From the NCBI GenBank assembly GCA_045864775.1, contig BTVR01000001.1:868001-932000 (forward strand): 64,000 bases of DNA, in the 5' to 3' direction. Below, piece by piece: positions 15,880 through 23,335 of this stretch (position 1 is the first letter of the stretch; every line of letters begins with the position of its first letter). This DNA comes from Macondimonas sp045864775. Lineage in GTDB: Bacteria > Pseudomonadota > Gammaproteobacteria > UBA5335. Made by a program: the position numbers and the translations under genes. Under the pieces are notes generated by a model. The model had not been told where the DNA came from. It saw only the letters and a list, made by a program, of their open reading frames with translations, and ran no database searches.

Positions 15880-16662
15880 ATGAAAGCACGACCTGATCCC
15901 AATGACCTCCCCATGCCTGACTTCCTCGCGCGCATCATGCCGGACAGGCGGCTGGCCCGGCCCAGCTACAGGCAGTTGACGGATCGGCTCCGGGCGCTCA
16001 TCGAATCGGGGGAGATTGCCGACGGGCAAAGCCTGCCGTCCGAGCGCACGCTGGCCGAGATGCTGGCCTTGAGCCGGGTGACCGTGCGCCGGGCGTATGA
16101 CGAACTGCGCGCGCAGGATGTGCTGGACACCCACGGCCGCGCCGGGGTGGTCGTCAAGGCCCCGCCGCGCCTGACTCCCCGGCTGGGCAGACTCAAGGGC
16201 TTCACCGAGGAAATGCGCGAACTGGGCGTGGAGCCGTCCACCCGCCTGCTGGAACGCGCCGTGGTGCAGGACCGCACCATCGCCTCGATGGTCGACAAGC
16301 CATCCACCACACGCTTTCTGCGCCTGCTGCGCCTGCGTCTGGGAGATGGCACCGTGCTGTCGCGCGAACGGGCATGGTATGACCTCAGCGTCGCCCCGGA
16401 GATGGCCGATTGGGATGTCGCGGGCTCCGCCTACCGGTTTCTGACCGAGCGCTGCGGCATTGACCTGTCGCACGGCGAACAAACGGTCGAGGCGGTCTTG
16501 AGCAGCCCGGATGAGTGCGCGGCTTTCGGTTTCAGCGAACCGCAGCCATGCCTGCTGATGAAGCGCAAGACCTATGCGCGCAGCGGCCAGATCGTGGAGT
16601 ATGTCGAAGGCACCTTCCGCGGTGATGCCTACGCCTACCGGCTGGAACTGGGCATGCCCTGA
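15880..16662 (+). CDS. GntR family transcriptional regulator, HutC subfamily
   Basis: A 260-residue regulator. The N-terminal winged helix-turn-helix (about residues 26-95) has SYRQLTDRLRALIESGEIAD, LPSERTLAEML and SRVTVRRAYDELR. The C-terminal UTRA effector domain begins near FTEEMRELGVEPSTRLLE and ends with EYVEGTFRGDAYAYRLEL. HutC-type regulators sense sugars, amino sugars or histidine derivatives and usually repress a nearby catabolic gene. The divergent-to-convergent partner here is a PfkB kinase whose last 28 bases overlap this gene tail to tail. The start is uncertain: the ATG at 15880 is used, but one at 15913 is equally possible and neither has a good ribosome site. Confidence 0.85.
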   Translation: MKARPDPNDLPMPDFLARIMPDRRLARPSYRQLTDRLRALIESGEIADGQSLPSERTLAEMLALSRVTVRRAYDELRAQDVLDTHGRAGVVVKAPPRLTPRLGRLKGFTEEMRELGVEPSTRLLERAVVQDRTIASMVDKPSTTRFLRLLRLRLGDGTVLSRERAWYDLSVAPEMADWDVAGSAYRFLTERCGIDLSHGEQTVEAVLSSPDECAAFGFSEPQPCLLMKRKTYARSGQIVEYVEGTFRGDAYAYRLELGMP

Positions 16663-17579
16663 TCGGCGCGGAACGCGGCCACCGCAACCGGCGTCGGCAG
16701 ATGCGCCCAGATCCCTTCCCGCGCCGCCACGATCGCGCCGCAGGCGTTGCCGAAGGCCAAGGCTTCTTGCGGCGCCGCCCCTCGCATCAGCGCCGAGACC
16801 AGGCCCGCCCCAAACGCATCACCGGACCCGGTGGCGTCGACCTGCCGGACCGGATAAGCCGGCACGAACACCGTTTGATCCTCGACCCGCGCCACGCAAC
16901 CGCGCTCACCCAGCGTGACCACCAAGAGCCGCCCGCGCCAGGGGAACTGCGCGGCGGCTCCGGGAAGCCCTTGCGTCCAGTCGACCGACCGGGTTGATCC
17001 TGTCAGGCCAAACAGTCGCAGCGCCTCGCCTTCGTTCACCACCAGCACATCGGTCAAGCCCAGCAGCGCCGGATCGATCGCCCGCCACGGGGATGGATTC
17101 AGGTAGGTCGACGCCCCACCCATCCGAGCCAGTGCGAAGGCCGCCCGAATGGGCGCATCAGCCAGCTCGAACGTGGCCAGCGCCCAGCCCGCCGTCGCGA
17201 TCGCGGTGCGCATGGTCTCGACGTGGTCAGGGGCGAGCAGCGCATTGGCACCGAGGTGCGCCGCCAGACAGTTGCCACCGTCCTGTGCAATGAATCCGAC
17301 GCCAAAGCCGGACTGCTCGCGGAGCTCTACGATGCCCTCGGTGCACACACCCTCGCCCTGCAGCGCCAAGCGCACCTCTGCGCCCGAGGCATCCCGCCCC
17401 ACCGCCATCAACAGGGCGACTTCAATCCCCAGCCGGTGCAGACCCAGCGCCAGATTCAAGCCCTTGCCGCCATGCTCGGCAATCGCCCGCCGCGCCGTCA
17501 GCGATTCGCCCGCCGCCGGCAGGCGCGCCACATGCACGAAATGCGCATGCATGTAGTTCCCGAGCACGAAGGCTTTCAT
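16635..17579 (-). CDS. PfkB/ribokinase family carbohydrate kinase
   Basis: A 314-residue sugar kinase. The N-terminal signature HGGKGLNLALGLHRLG near residue 36 resembles the GGKGAN motif of ribokinase. The C-terminal ATP and anion-hole signature DATGSGDAFGAGLVSAL near residue 248 supplies the catalytic Asp (GSGD). The lid region near ESLTARRAIAEHGG is also of ribokinase type. The substrate is likely a furanose or a glycated or amino sugar; HutC-regulator plus PfkB-kinase pairs exist in fructoselysine systems, but no deglycase is present here, so no substrate is claimed. Its promoter with an embedded operator-like palindrome lies 25-53 bases upstream. The gene overlaps the regulator's 3' end by 28 bases. 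Confidence 0.85.
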   Translation of the reverse strand: MKAFVLGNYMHAHFVHVARLPAAGESLTARRAIAEHGGKGLNLALGLHRLGIEVALLMAVGRDASGAEVRLALQGEGVCTEGIVELREQSGFGVGFIAQDGGNCLAAHLGANALLAPDHVETMRTAIATAGWALATFELADAPIRAAFALARMGGASTYLNPSPWRAIDPALLGLTDVLVVNEGEALRLFGLTGSTRSVDWTQGLPGAAAQFPWRGRLLVVTLGERGCVARVEDQTVFVPAYPVRQVDATGSGDAFGAGLVSALMRGAAPQEALAFGNACGAIVAAREGIWAHLPTPVAVAAFRADQGMPSSSR

Positions 17580-17603
17580 CGTTCGGTAACTTGCTTTTTA
17601 GGT

Positions 17604-17632
17604 ATTATATTGGTATTCCATACGGGCACCAA
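17604..17632 (-). promoter_or_regulatory. Sigma-70 promoter of the PfkB kinase gene with embedded operator-like palindrome
   Basis: On the minus strand a perfect TATAAT (17604-17609) lies 17 bases from TTGGTG (17627-17632). The spacer contains TGGAATACCA (17611-17620), a near-palindrome of the TGG-N4-CCA type bound by several HutC-subfamily GntR regulators, and the half-site AATACC is repeated over the -10 box. A start site about 7 bases past the -10 would leave a leader under 20 bases. Binding by the neighbouring GntR protein is inference. Confidence 0.6.
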
Positions 17633-17653
17633 GCAGGCCTGCCCGCGATGAAT

Positions 17654-17685
17654 GGGTAGCCCTGCCGAGTGCAGAAACGCTACCC
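17654..17685. repeat. Nested inverted repeat between kinase and exported-protein genes
   Basis: GGGTAGC (17654-17660) pairs with GCTACCC (17679-17685); inside, CTGC pairs with GCAG around a 5-base loop. No T-run follows on either strand. It sits in the 264-base divergent region upstream of the first exported-protein gene and could be a leader structure or protein site. Confidence 0.4.
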
Positions 17686-17843
17686 GATGCTCCGATCGAA
17701 GATCCTAGCACGCCCGGTTTCGTGAAAGGGGCTCCATGCGCCGGGACGGGGGGTAAGGACGGACCAGACGGTTCTTCTGATCTGTCTTGGTCTGAACTTG
17801 ATCGCCACCAAACGAACTCCAGGAATGACTTAGGGAGTCTCAA

Positions 17844-18299
17844 ATGAACAAACTGATCGGTTTTACGAGTCTGATGGCTTGCTCCATGGGGGCGCATGCC
17901 GCCATGGTTGAGATGGCGGACACCGAGTTGTCCGAGGTCCGCGGCCAAATCAATCTGTTCAGTGTCGTGAACGCCGGTGTCTTCAGTGACAGCGTGTTCA
18001 GCGTGGTGAGCGGCTTCGGGGGCGACAGCCTGGTATCCGGCGCGCAACTATTCGGTGGACATTCGTTCATGACCGGCGCGACCGTTCTGGCAGACGGTTG
18101 GATTTCCGGCGTGAACATTGCCGGTCTTGCTCCGATCGGCACCCTGTTCAATCTGGGCGGTCTTGCCGGCGTCTCCGGCGCAAACGCATTCGGCGCATCC
18201 CTGTTCTCCGGCATCAGCTTACCCATCGGCGCAACCGGCGCCAGTGTGGTTACCCTTCCGTGGACCTTGAATGGCTTCGGCGTCTTTAACCTGTTCTAA
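17844..18299 (+). CDS. Exported hydrophobic Gly/Ser/Val-rich protein with ELS-x-V-x-GQ motif (paralogue 1)
   Basis: A 151-residue protein of unrecognised function. A Sec signal peptide covers about residues 1-19 (MNKLIGFTSLMACSMGAHA). Right after it comes MADTELSEVRGQ (residues 24-35). The rest is rich in Gly, Ser, Val, Phe and Asn; after R33 it has no Lys or Arg, only three Asp and one His, and residues 85-151 are entirely uncharged. The end, LPWTLNGFGVFNLF, is shared with the next gene. A similar acidic D-x-ELS-x-V-GQ motif follows the signal peptide in several gammaproteobacterial surface proteins, from memory. GGGAG precedes the ATG. Export followed by self-assembly or membrane insertion is possible; that is inference. 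Confidence 0.75.
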   Translation: MNKLIGFTSLMACSMGAHAAMVEMADTELSEVRGQINLFSVVNAGVFSDSVFSVVSGFGGDSLVSGAQLFGGHSFMTGATVLADGWISGVNIAGLAPIGTLFNLGGLAGVSGANAFGASLFSGISLPIGATGASVVTLPWTLNGFGVFNLF

Positions 18300-18309
18300 C
18301 GCGGCGGCA

Positions 18310-18348
18310 CCATGAATTCCTGGCTCCTTGGGGCCAGGGATTCCATGG
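18310..18348 (+). repeat. Intercistronic hairpin between the two exported-protein genes
   Basis: CCATGAATTCCTGGC pairs with GCCAGGGATTCCATGG around a loop near 18325-18331, with one bulge. No T-run follows. It begins 10 bases after the first stop and may stabilise or attenuate the transcript between the two paralogous genes. Confidence 0.5.
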
Positions 18349-18394
18349 TCATGTGCTGATGCGTGATGTGACCACCCGACGGATGGAGAAACCG

Positions 18395-18790
18395 ATGAAC
18401 AAACCAGGATTTTGCATGCTGCTGACGGCGGGCCTTGCTTTTTCCGGCGCGGCGCAGGCCACGCTTGAGCCGATGGACGATGAAGCGCTCAGTTCTGTGC
18501 ATGGCCAACTGGCCATCGTCCCGGGCTTGGTGAACCTCGGCCCCCTGTTCAACCTGCCGATCACGGCATTCAACTTGTTCGGCGCTGTCAGTCTCGTTTC
18601 GGGGCTGAATGTGGCGGCCTTGAGTGGCGCGACCGGATTGAACGTCGGTGGCCTGTCCGGCGTCTCGGTCGCCAATACGCTTGGCGGCTCGATCTTCAGC
18701 GGAATCAGTCTGCCGCTGGGAGTCAGTGGTGTGACCGGCGTATCGCTGCCGTGGTCGATCAATGGACAGGGTATCTTCAATATCTTTTGA
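18395..18790 (+). CDS. Exported hydrophobic Gly/Ser/Val-rich protein with ELS-x-V-x-GQ-like motif (paralogue 2)
   Basis: A 131-residue paralogue of the preceding protein. The signal peptide covers about residues 1-22 (MLLTAGLAFSGAAQA). Next is MDDEALSSVHGQ (residues 27-38), matching the acidic motif of the first copy. From residue 37 to the end (95 residues) there is not one Asp, Glu, Lys, Arg or His. The last 31 residues align with paralogue 1 at 19 identical positions, including FSGISLP, LPW, NG and the final FN-x-F. Both also contain SLVSG and GGLxGVS. I chose the ATG at 18395, with GGAG 6 bases upstream. The function is unknown; a surface, amyloid-like or membrane-inserted role would fit the composition. 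Confidence 0.75.
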   Translation: MNKPGFCMLLTAGLAFSGAAQATLEPMDDEALSSVHGQLAIVPGLVNLGPLFNLPITAFNLFGAVSLVSGLNVAALSGATGLNVGGLSGVSVANTLGGSIFSGISLPLGVSGVTGVSLPWSINGQGIFNIF

Positions 18791-19189
18791 ATGCACCGAA
18801 GCCCTCTTACGCCGGGAAGCAGGCGGCCCCCCGAGGGATCTCGGTACGAAGAAGCTTGGGGTCGACGAGGACAGCGCGTCCGGCTATTTCGGGTAGCTGC
18901 GGTCGGTTGCTGATTGATTCAACGGCCTCTGGAACGAGCACGGACGTAGCGAAGATGGCCAATTTCCCACATCCAGAACCATGATTTCACCGTTTTCGCC
19001 TGGTATCGGATCGTCTTCGGCCTGCTCATCCTGATCCTCGCGTGAGCCCGCTGATGACTGTGCTGCTCATCGCGCTGCGACAATCGGCCGCAGTCCCGAT
19101 GCGGATTCCGTGGGATAGACTGACGCCCTCGAGGACGCCGCTCGGCAACCGCGAATGGAGCGGCATCGACTCAACCGATGGAGATTCGC
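18791..19189. other. Gene-free stretch containing the displaced uppP end
   Basis: About 400 bases between the second exported-protein gene and the cytochrome c' gene. Bases 18791-18968 show no frame or structure I can support and no clear terminator. Bases 18969-19045 are the second uppP end. Bases 19046-19177 look like ordinary intergenic DNA ahead of cytochrome c'. Confidence 0.5.
18969..19045 (+). pseudogene. Displaced uppP 3' fragment (direct repeat copy 2)
   Basis: The last 25 codons and stop of uppP, without the rest of the gene. Read in frame it encodes the same C-terminus as the intact copy (IQNHDFTVFAWYRIVFG and on), with only three synonymous changes. It has no start codon or ribosome site and is not expected to be translated. 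Confidence 0.85.
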
Positions 19190-19705
19190 ATGACTGTCAA
19201 GATGGGGCTGATCGGCGCGCTGATGCTGGGCATGAGTGCCATGGCGAGCGCGGTGGCGGCCGAGGCACCGCATCATGGCGCCATGGCCGAGCATCACGTC
19301 GATAACCGCACCCCGCTGCCGCTCAGCCTACCGATGGCCAACCACCAGAAACAGAACATGCGCGCACATCTCGAGGCCGTCCAGGCGATCGTTGCGGGCC
19401 TGGCCGCAAAGGATTTCCCGGCGATCGAAAAGGCGGCATCCGCCATGGGCTATTCGCCCGAGATGGAAGGGCAGTGTCAGCGCATGGGCGCCGGCGCAGC
19501 GGGATTTGCCGAGCGCGCCATCGCCTTTCACAAGACTGCCGATGAGATTGCCGCCGCGGCGCGCCGCAAGGATGCCCAAGGGGTCACGGCGAGCCTGGGC
19601 CGCACCTTGGCGCAGTGCACGGGCTGTCATGCCACCTACAAGCAGGAAATCGTCGGGGAGGATGGACGGGGTGAGCTGATGCAACGGATGGGCGGGCATC
19701 ACTGA
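19190..19705 (+). CDS. Cytochrome c' family protein
   Basis: A 171-residue periplasmic four-helix-bundle cytochrome. The signal peptide covers about residues 1-24 (MGLIGALMLGMSAMASAVA). After a His-rich linker (APHHGAMAEHH) comes the helical domain with MANHQKQNMRAHLEAVQAIV. The C-terminal haem site CTGCHATYKQE (near residues 144-154) is placed as in cytochrome c'. These proteins bind NO or CO and are linked to NO resistance. The ATG at 19190 has GGAG 6 bases upstream; an in-frame ATG at 19178 precedes that site. It lies just past the displaced uppP end, so it probably followed uppP before the insertion. Confidence 0.88.
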   Translation: MTVKMGLIGALMLGMSAMASAVAAEAPHHGAMAEHHVDNRTPLPLSLPMANHQKQNMRAHLEAVQAIVAGLAAKDFPAIEKAASAMGYSPEMEGQCQRMGAGAAGFAERAIAFHKTADEIAAAARRKDAQGVTASLGRTLAQCTGCHATYKQEIVGEDGRGELMQRMGGHH

Positions 19706-19757
19706 AGCCGCCTCTCGAGGCATCCGATCGCAGACAGGCGCGATCATCAGCGCGGCA

Positions 19758-20957
19758 TCAGCGCATCGGCCAGAGCCGGGCGCGCTGATCGAACAGCTCG
19801 AATGCGGCCGGACCGTACAGGTCGCCCTTCGCGAGCGCCATGACCTTGAATGCCTCGCCCATCTCCCCCGGCATGAGCAGGCGCTTGGTGCGCTGCAGGA
19901 GATTGTAATCCGCCACCGGATCGAGCTCGGCCAGCTCCGACTCGATGCCCGCGCCGATCAGGAACGCGGCCTGCGTAGTGTAGCCCTCCACCGTCCAACC
20001 GGCGGCTTGGGCGGCCTCGGCGAGGGCAGTGAAATCGACCCATGCGGTGATGTCCTGCAGGCCCGGCCACCGATAGGGATCATCAAGGGCGCGGTGGCGA
20101 TAGTGGCAGCGCAAGGTGCCGCTCACCCGCTCGGGGTGGTAATACTGATGGCGCGGCAAGCCGTAATCGATCCACAGCATCGCGCCCCGTGAAAAACACG
20201 CGCCCAAGGATGCCATCCAGGCGGGCAGCCAAGGTTGCAGTTCGGTGGTGTAGCCGGGCGGCAACGCGAGCCCCAGCGCCGCCTCGATGGCCTCGAGTGT
20301 GGCGGCAAGTTCGGCTGAGGCCGGCGCGAGCGCATCGGTAAAGCCACGTTCCGCATCCCCGCCAACGCGCAGTTCCATCCAGCCGGCAGCCGTCTTGCGC
20401 GCCCGCACCACGGACAGCGCGTCCAGCACCTCATTGGCAAGCAGCACGCCCTCGACAGGCGCGTCCGGAAGGGCGTCGATCCAGCGCACCCGGCCGAGCA
20501 GCTCCGGAACACGATCGCGCAGAAGCTGGCGTTGACGCTCGCGCAACTCGGCGCTGCGCTCGAGGATCGCGTAGGTGGCCGGCAAACGGTCCCGCTGCGT
20601 CAGGCCCTCCAGCACATCAGCAGCAAGCGCCCCGCTCCCCGCCCCCAGTTCGATCACCCAGGCATCGCGCCCGAGTTGCGCCAGCCATTGTGCGCACGGC
20701 GCGGCGAGCGTGCGCCCAAATAGCGGCGTCAGCTCGGGCGCGGTCACAAAGTCGCCCGCTGGCCCGAACTTCGCGGTGCCGGCGCTGTAGTAGCCCAGCC
20801 CGGGCGCGTAGAGCGCAAGTTCCATGTAGCGGTCGAAGCCGATGCTGCCGCCGGCTTGCGCGATCTGGTCAGCGATGAACGTGCAAAGCTGGGCGCTATG
20901 AGCCTGTGCGGCCGCGGACGGAAGGGGAAGATCCGACGGGGAAGATACGGTTACCAT
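19758..20957 (-). CDS. MidA/NDUFAF7-type SAM-dependent methyltransferase
   Basis: A 399-residue protein of the COG1565 family, homologous to mitochondrial NDUFAF7, which methylates an arginine of a complex I subunit. Family motifs are GFDRYMELALYAPGLGYYSA near residue 40, AKFGPAGDFVTAPELTPLFG, and the SAM-binding VIELGAGSGALAADVLEGL. Further blocks are VEGVLLANEVLDALSV and LWIDYGLPRHQYYHPERV. Bacterial roles are little studied. The ATG at 20957 is chosen because the conserved domain starts soon after it; upstream codons are antisense to folM. It is divergent from folM with 34 bases between starts, a common neighbour pair in gammaproteobacteria. Confidence 0.88.
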   Translation of the reverse strand: MVTVSSPSDLPLPSAAAQAHSAQLCTFIADQIAQAGGSIGFDRYMELALYAPGLGYYSAGTAKFGPAGDFVTAPELTPLFGRTLAAPCAQWLAQLGRDAWVIELGAGSGALAADVLEGLTQRDRLPATYAILERSAELRERQRQLLRDRVPELLGRVRWIDALPDAPVEGVLLANEVLDALSVVRARKTAAGWMELRVGGDAERGFTDALAPASAELAATLEAIEAALGLALPPGYTTELQPWLPAWMASLGACFSRGAMLWIDYGLPRHQYYHPERVSGTLRCHYRHRALDDPYRWPGLQDITAWVDFTALAEAAQAAGWTVEGYTTQAAFLIGAGIESELAELDPVADYNLLQRTKRLLMPGEMGEAFKVMALAKGDLYGPAAFELFDQRARLWPMR

Positions 20958-20991
20958 GCGCGGATTGTGTTCCAAACGACGAGGCGCCGCC

Positions 20992-21735
20992 ATGGCCCAC
21001 GACCCTCCCCCCTGCGTGCTCGTCACCGGCGCCGCACGGCGCATCGGCGCCGCCATCGCCCGCGAACTGCACGGCCGGGGGGCGCGCGTGCTGGTCCACC
21101 ACCACCACGCCGCCGAGGCCGCCCGCACGCTGGCGGATGAACTCGACGCGCAACGCGCGGACAGCGCCGATTGTCACGGGGCGGACCTGCGCGAGCCGGC
21201 CCAGCTCGAGGCGCTGGCCGAGGCCGCCCGGCGCCGCTGGGGAAGGCTGGACGGTCTCGTGCACAATGCGTCCACCTTCTACCCGACGCCTGTCGGCGCC
21301 ACGACGGCCGCGCAATGGGACGATCTCATGGGCACCAACCTGCGCGCGCCCTATTTCCTCACCCAGGCCCTGGCGCCGGCCCTGCGCGCCAGCCGCGGCG
21401 CCGTGGTGAATGTCGTGGACATCCACGCCGAACGCCCGCTCAAGGATCATCCGGTCTATTCGGCCGCTAAGGCGGGGCTGGCGATGATGACCCGCGCGCT
21501 GGCGCGCGAACTGGCGCCGGACGTGCGGGTCAACGCGGTCGCCCCCGGCGCCATCCTCTGGCCGGAGCGGCCGATGTCCACGCAGGCCCGCGAGCGCATC
21601 GTGGAGCGGGTGGCGCTGAAACGACCCGGGACGCCCGAGGACATCGCGCGCACCGTCGCCTTCCTGCTGTTCGACGCGCCCTACGTCACCGGCCAGGTGC
21701 TGGCAGTGGACGGGGGTCGCAGTCTGGGCTCCTGA
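20992..21735 (+). CDS. folM: Pteridine reductase / dihydromonapterin reductase (FolM-like SDR)
   Basis: A 247-residue NADPH-dependent SDR. The cofactor motif TGAARRIGAAIAREL with an Arg pair near residue 13 is typical of pteridine reductases. NNAG is replaced by HNASTFYPTPVG, also a pteridine-reductase trait. The catalytic Tyr-x3-Lys is VYSAAKAGLAMM, and the C-terminus reads YVTGQVLAVDGGRSLGS. It would reduce dihydrobiopterin- or dihydromonapterin-like pterins to tetrahydro forms. The ATG at 20992 has GAGG 7 bases upstream. Its last 50 bases overlap the convergent glycosyltransferase gene. Confidence 0.87.
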   Translation: MAHDPPPCVLVTGAARRIGAAIARELHGRGARVLVHHHHAAEAARTLADELDAQRADSADCHGADLREPAQLEALAEAARRRWGRLDGLVHNASTFYPTPVGATTAAQWDDLMGTNLRAPYFLTQALAPALRASRGAVVNVVDIHAERPLKDHPVYSAAKAGLAMMTRALARELAPDVRVNAVAPGAILWPERPMSTQARERIVERVALKRPGTPEDIARTVAFLLFDAPYVTGQVLAVDGGRSLGS

Positions 21736-23335
21736 GCGCTGCGGCCACGGGCGCATCCGCGGGCGATCCGATGCGGACGAGCCAAAGAAATTCGTCTCCG
21801 GCATCGAGCGCGCAATGTCCGGCCACCGGCACCGCCGCCATCAAGGTCGTCACGGTGCGGTTCGGCGCCAGCACCCACCGGGTCTCGAACCGCTGCAGAT
21901 CGCTCACCCGCTCGGCCCGCGGGATGGGACGGTCGAGGTAGTAGATGAGATTGGTCAGGTCGGTGCGCCAGGACACGAGCGGCTCATCCTGAGCCACGAG
22001 CCGCGCGAGCCGGCCGGCGGCCTCGCGCTCGGCATAGCGATCGGTACCCCACAGCCGCGGACTGAACGCCAGGCTGGCGGTGGTGATCATGAAGAGGTTG
22101 GCCGTGATGAGCATGGCGCCCGGCAGCGACAGGCCGCCACGCCGCCGATGGCGGTGCCAGGCCCATGCGGTCAGGCCGACGATGAGCAATAGGCCACCAG
22201 CCGGCAGATCGAGGCGGGAGCGATAGAGCAGTCCGACCGCGGTCACGCCGACCAGCGTCAAGAGGCCATGCCCGAGCAGCCAGACCGGCATCCAGCGCCT
22301 CAGGCGTTCGCCGGTCCAGAATCGCTCCGCCGCGATCGACAGCACGACAGCCAACGCGGGCAGCACCGGCAGCATGTAATACCAACGCTCCTGGGGACCG
22401 AAGCTCAGCATCACGGCCGGCACGGCCACCACCAGGCCCAGCCAGACCAGTGCCGGACGCCGGACGGGATCGATGCGTCGCAAGGCGATCAGCGCCGGCA
22501 GGAGCGCCACCCACGGCAATACGAGCTGCCAGGTGCGATAGAAGTAATAAGGGTCGCCATCGAGCAGTCCCGGCCGCAGCAGCGCCCCACCCAGCTGTGA
22601 ATTTTCCAGAGTGGCTTGCCCGACGCGCTCCCCGACCGCGTACCACCACGGCACATTCAGCGCCACGATAATCAGGAGCCCCGACAGCGGTCGCAACAGG
22701 GCCAGCGTCTGGGAACGCAGCGGCGCATGCAGGCAGACAAAGGCGACGCAGGCCAGCACCAGCATGACCGGCAGCTGCGGCCCCTTGGTCAGACAGGCCA
22801 GCGCATAGGCGGTCCACATGCCCAGCACCCAGCGCCCGCGGTGCTTGGCGTCCGTGGCCTGCCAGGCCCGCACGAAACCGAGCAGGCCCAAGGCGCACCA
22901 GAACGCATAGAGCATTTCGGGGCGGGCACTGTGCGTGTAGTAGAACGTGCCGTAGGAAGAGGCGGCAATGGCTGCGGCCATCAGGCCGATCGCCGGGCTC
23001 GCCAACGCCGTTCCCAGCGCGCCGGAGAGGGCGACCAGCCCCCCGCCCGCCAGCACGGAGACGAATCGCCCTTCCCAGGGTGCCACGCGGTTCAGATCCC
23101 CAGCGATGTCGGCCACCGCGGCCGTGAGCCAGTAATTGAGGGGCGGTTTGTTCAGCCGCGGGCGATCGTTCAGATACGGCACCACGAAATCACCGCGGTC
23201 GTGCATCTCCTCGACGGTGCGCACCACGAAGGTCTCGTGGGGCTCCATCGGCAGGTCCACCATGTTGGCCATGCCCACGAGCAGGGTGAGCACCACCAGC
23301 CAGCCGTGCCAGAAACGCATGTCGCGCAGCGTCAT
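21686..23335 (-). CDS. ArnT-like glycosyltransferase, GT39/PMT family (third of cluster)
   Basis: A 549-residue polytopic membrane protein with about 11-12 hydrophobic helices. The N-terminal catalytic loop reads MEPHETFVVRTVEEM then LNDRPRLNKPPLNYWLTAA; the usual Asp-Glu of ArnT is His-Glu here, leaving one acid. The KPPLNYW stretch is a family hallmark. ArnT-type enzymes move a sugar from undecaprenyl phosphate to lipid A or other acceptors in the periplasm. A short C-terminal soluble part follows (VSDLQRFETRWVLAPNRTV). It overlaps the upstream transferase gene in an ATGA quartet. Its 3' end overlaps folM by 50 bases. Substrate unknown. Confidence 0.8.
   Translation of the reverse strand: MTLRDMRFWHGWLVVLTLLVGMANMVDLPMEPHETFVVRTVEEMHDRGDFVVPYLNDRPRLNKPPLNYWLTAAVADIAGDLNRVAPWEGRFVSVLAGGGLVALSGALGTALASPAIGLMAAAIAASSYGTFYYTHSARPEMLYAFWCALGLLGFVRAWQATDAKHRGRWVLGMWTAYALACLTKGPQLPVMLVLACVAFVCLHAPLRSQTLALLRPLSGLLIIVALNVPWWYAVGERVGQATLENSQLGGALLRPGLLDGDPYYFYRTWQLVLPWVALLPALIALRRIDPVRRPALVWLGLVVAVPAVMLSFGPQERWYYMLPVLPALAVVLSIAAERFWTGERLRRWMPVWLLGHGLLTLVGVTAVGLLYRSRLDLPAGGLLLIVGLTAWAWHRHRRRGGLSLPGAMLITANLFMITTASLAFSPRLWGTDRYAEREAAGRLARLVAQDEPLVSWRTDLTNLIYYLDRPIPRAERVSDLQRFETRWVLAPNRTVTTLMAAVPVAGHCALDAGDEFLWLVRIGSPADAPVAAALRSPDCDPRPLPAPGR

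Larger units (their letters stand above)
15490..19045. mobile_element. Putative insertion bounded by a duplicated uppP 3' end
   Basis: A 3.5-kb segment lies between the intact uppP end and its displaced second copy. It carries a GntR regulator, a PfkB-type kinase and two paralogous exported proteins, none of them housekeeping. The target-gene 3' end duplicated on the far side is the signature of integration into a gene end that the incoming DNA restores. No recombinase remains, so a past excision or loss, or a recombination event without an integrase, would have to be assumed. The boundary is seen; the mobile nature is inferred. Confidence 0.45.

Noticed and set aside
15490..19045. Integrase, transposase or toxin-antitoxin genes in the inserted segment
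   Set aside because: Looked for on both strands; no catalytic signatures or typical small gene pairs were found.
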